A stretch of 5,408 bases of DNA from JAQVUB01 sp033809415 (GTDB lineage Bacteria; Verrucomicrobiota; Lentisphaeria; Oligosphaerales; Oligosphaeraceae): positions 1 to 5,408 of the forward strand of contig JAPXLT010000313.1 in NCBI GenBank assembly GCA_033809415.1, given 5' to 3'. The notes beneath the pieces were generated by a model. The model saw nothing but the letters and a program-made list of their open reading frames with translations. It did not search any database and was not told where the DNA came from. Of this stretch, positions 5,388 through 5,408 are shown piece by piece; the first letter of the stretch is position 1, and the number at the start of each line of letters is the position of its first letter. The position numbers and the translations under genes were made by a program.

Positions 5388-5408
5388 TAAAAAGTGGCGC
5401 AACCGTCC

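Overview
This 5.4 kb window carries four protein-coding genes. Two are on the minus strand: a small cupin and cysK. Two are on the plus strand: speA and a saccharopine-dehydrogenase-fold carboxy(nor)spermidine dehydrogenase. The intergenic DNA is unusually rich in short repeats. Base composition is near 50% G+C in the genes. Shine-Dalgarno sequences are good and Rho-independent termination is evident, so this is a bacterium. The combination of biosynthetic SpeA with a CASDH-like enzyme, GTCCGAC nonamer arrays, GGTGCAG heptamer arrays and ACGAAA-type spacer repeats resembles what I recall from PVC-group bacteria (Lentisphaerota/Victivallis or Kiritimatiellota). That placement is an inference of low to moderate confidence; no rRNA or other marker is present.

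Layout: 1-334 holds no gene, but has a G-rich heptamer array (1-40), an 11-unit nonamer array of GTCCGAC (49-147), a short CG run, an AT-rich inverted repeat and a second short heptamer array (311-331) that stops 3 bp from the cupin stop codon. The cupin (335-685, minus) has all four metal ligands. Its leader carries a strong intrinsic terminator just before the ribosome binding site (713-777), a plausible promoter (837-864) and extra pairing potential, which suggests attenuation or a boundary with cysK. cysK (968-1888, minus) is an intact O-acetylserine sulfhydrylase. The 278-bp divergent region (1889-2166) has two small hairpins and one copy of a dispersed repeat. speA (2167-4092) and the CASDH-like gene (4160-5344) follow on the plus strand 67 bp apart and probably form an operon. 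A heptamer array begins one base after the CASDH stop codon, and the last bases look like the start of another GTCCGAC array.

Function: SpeA converts arginine to agmatine. The downstream dehydrogenase belongs to the family that reductively condenses aspartate semialdehyde with a polyamine amine, so the pair makes a partial S-adenosylmethionine-independent spermidine pathway. The acceptor could be putrescine (carboxyspermidine route) or agmatine itself (carboxyaminopropylagmatine route). The decarboxylase and any agmatine-processing enzymes are not in the window. cysK makes cysteine; the cupin's role is unknown.

The protein functions are ordinary. The less usual content is the repeat architecture, in particular one 7-bp repeat family touching the stop codons of two genes and one 35-40 bp element present in all three main intergenic gaps, and the terminator in the cupin leader.
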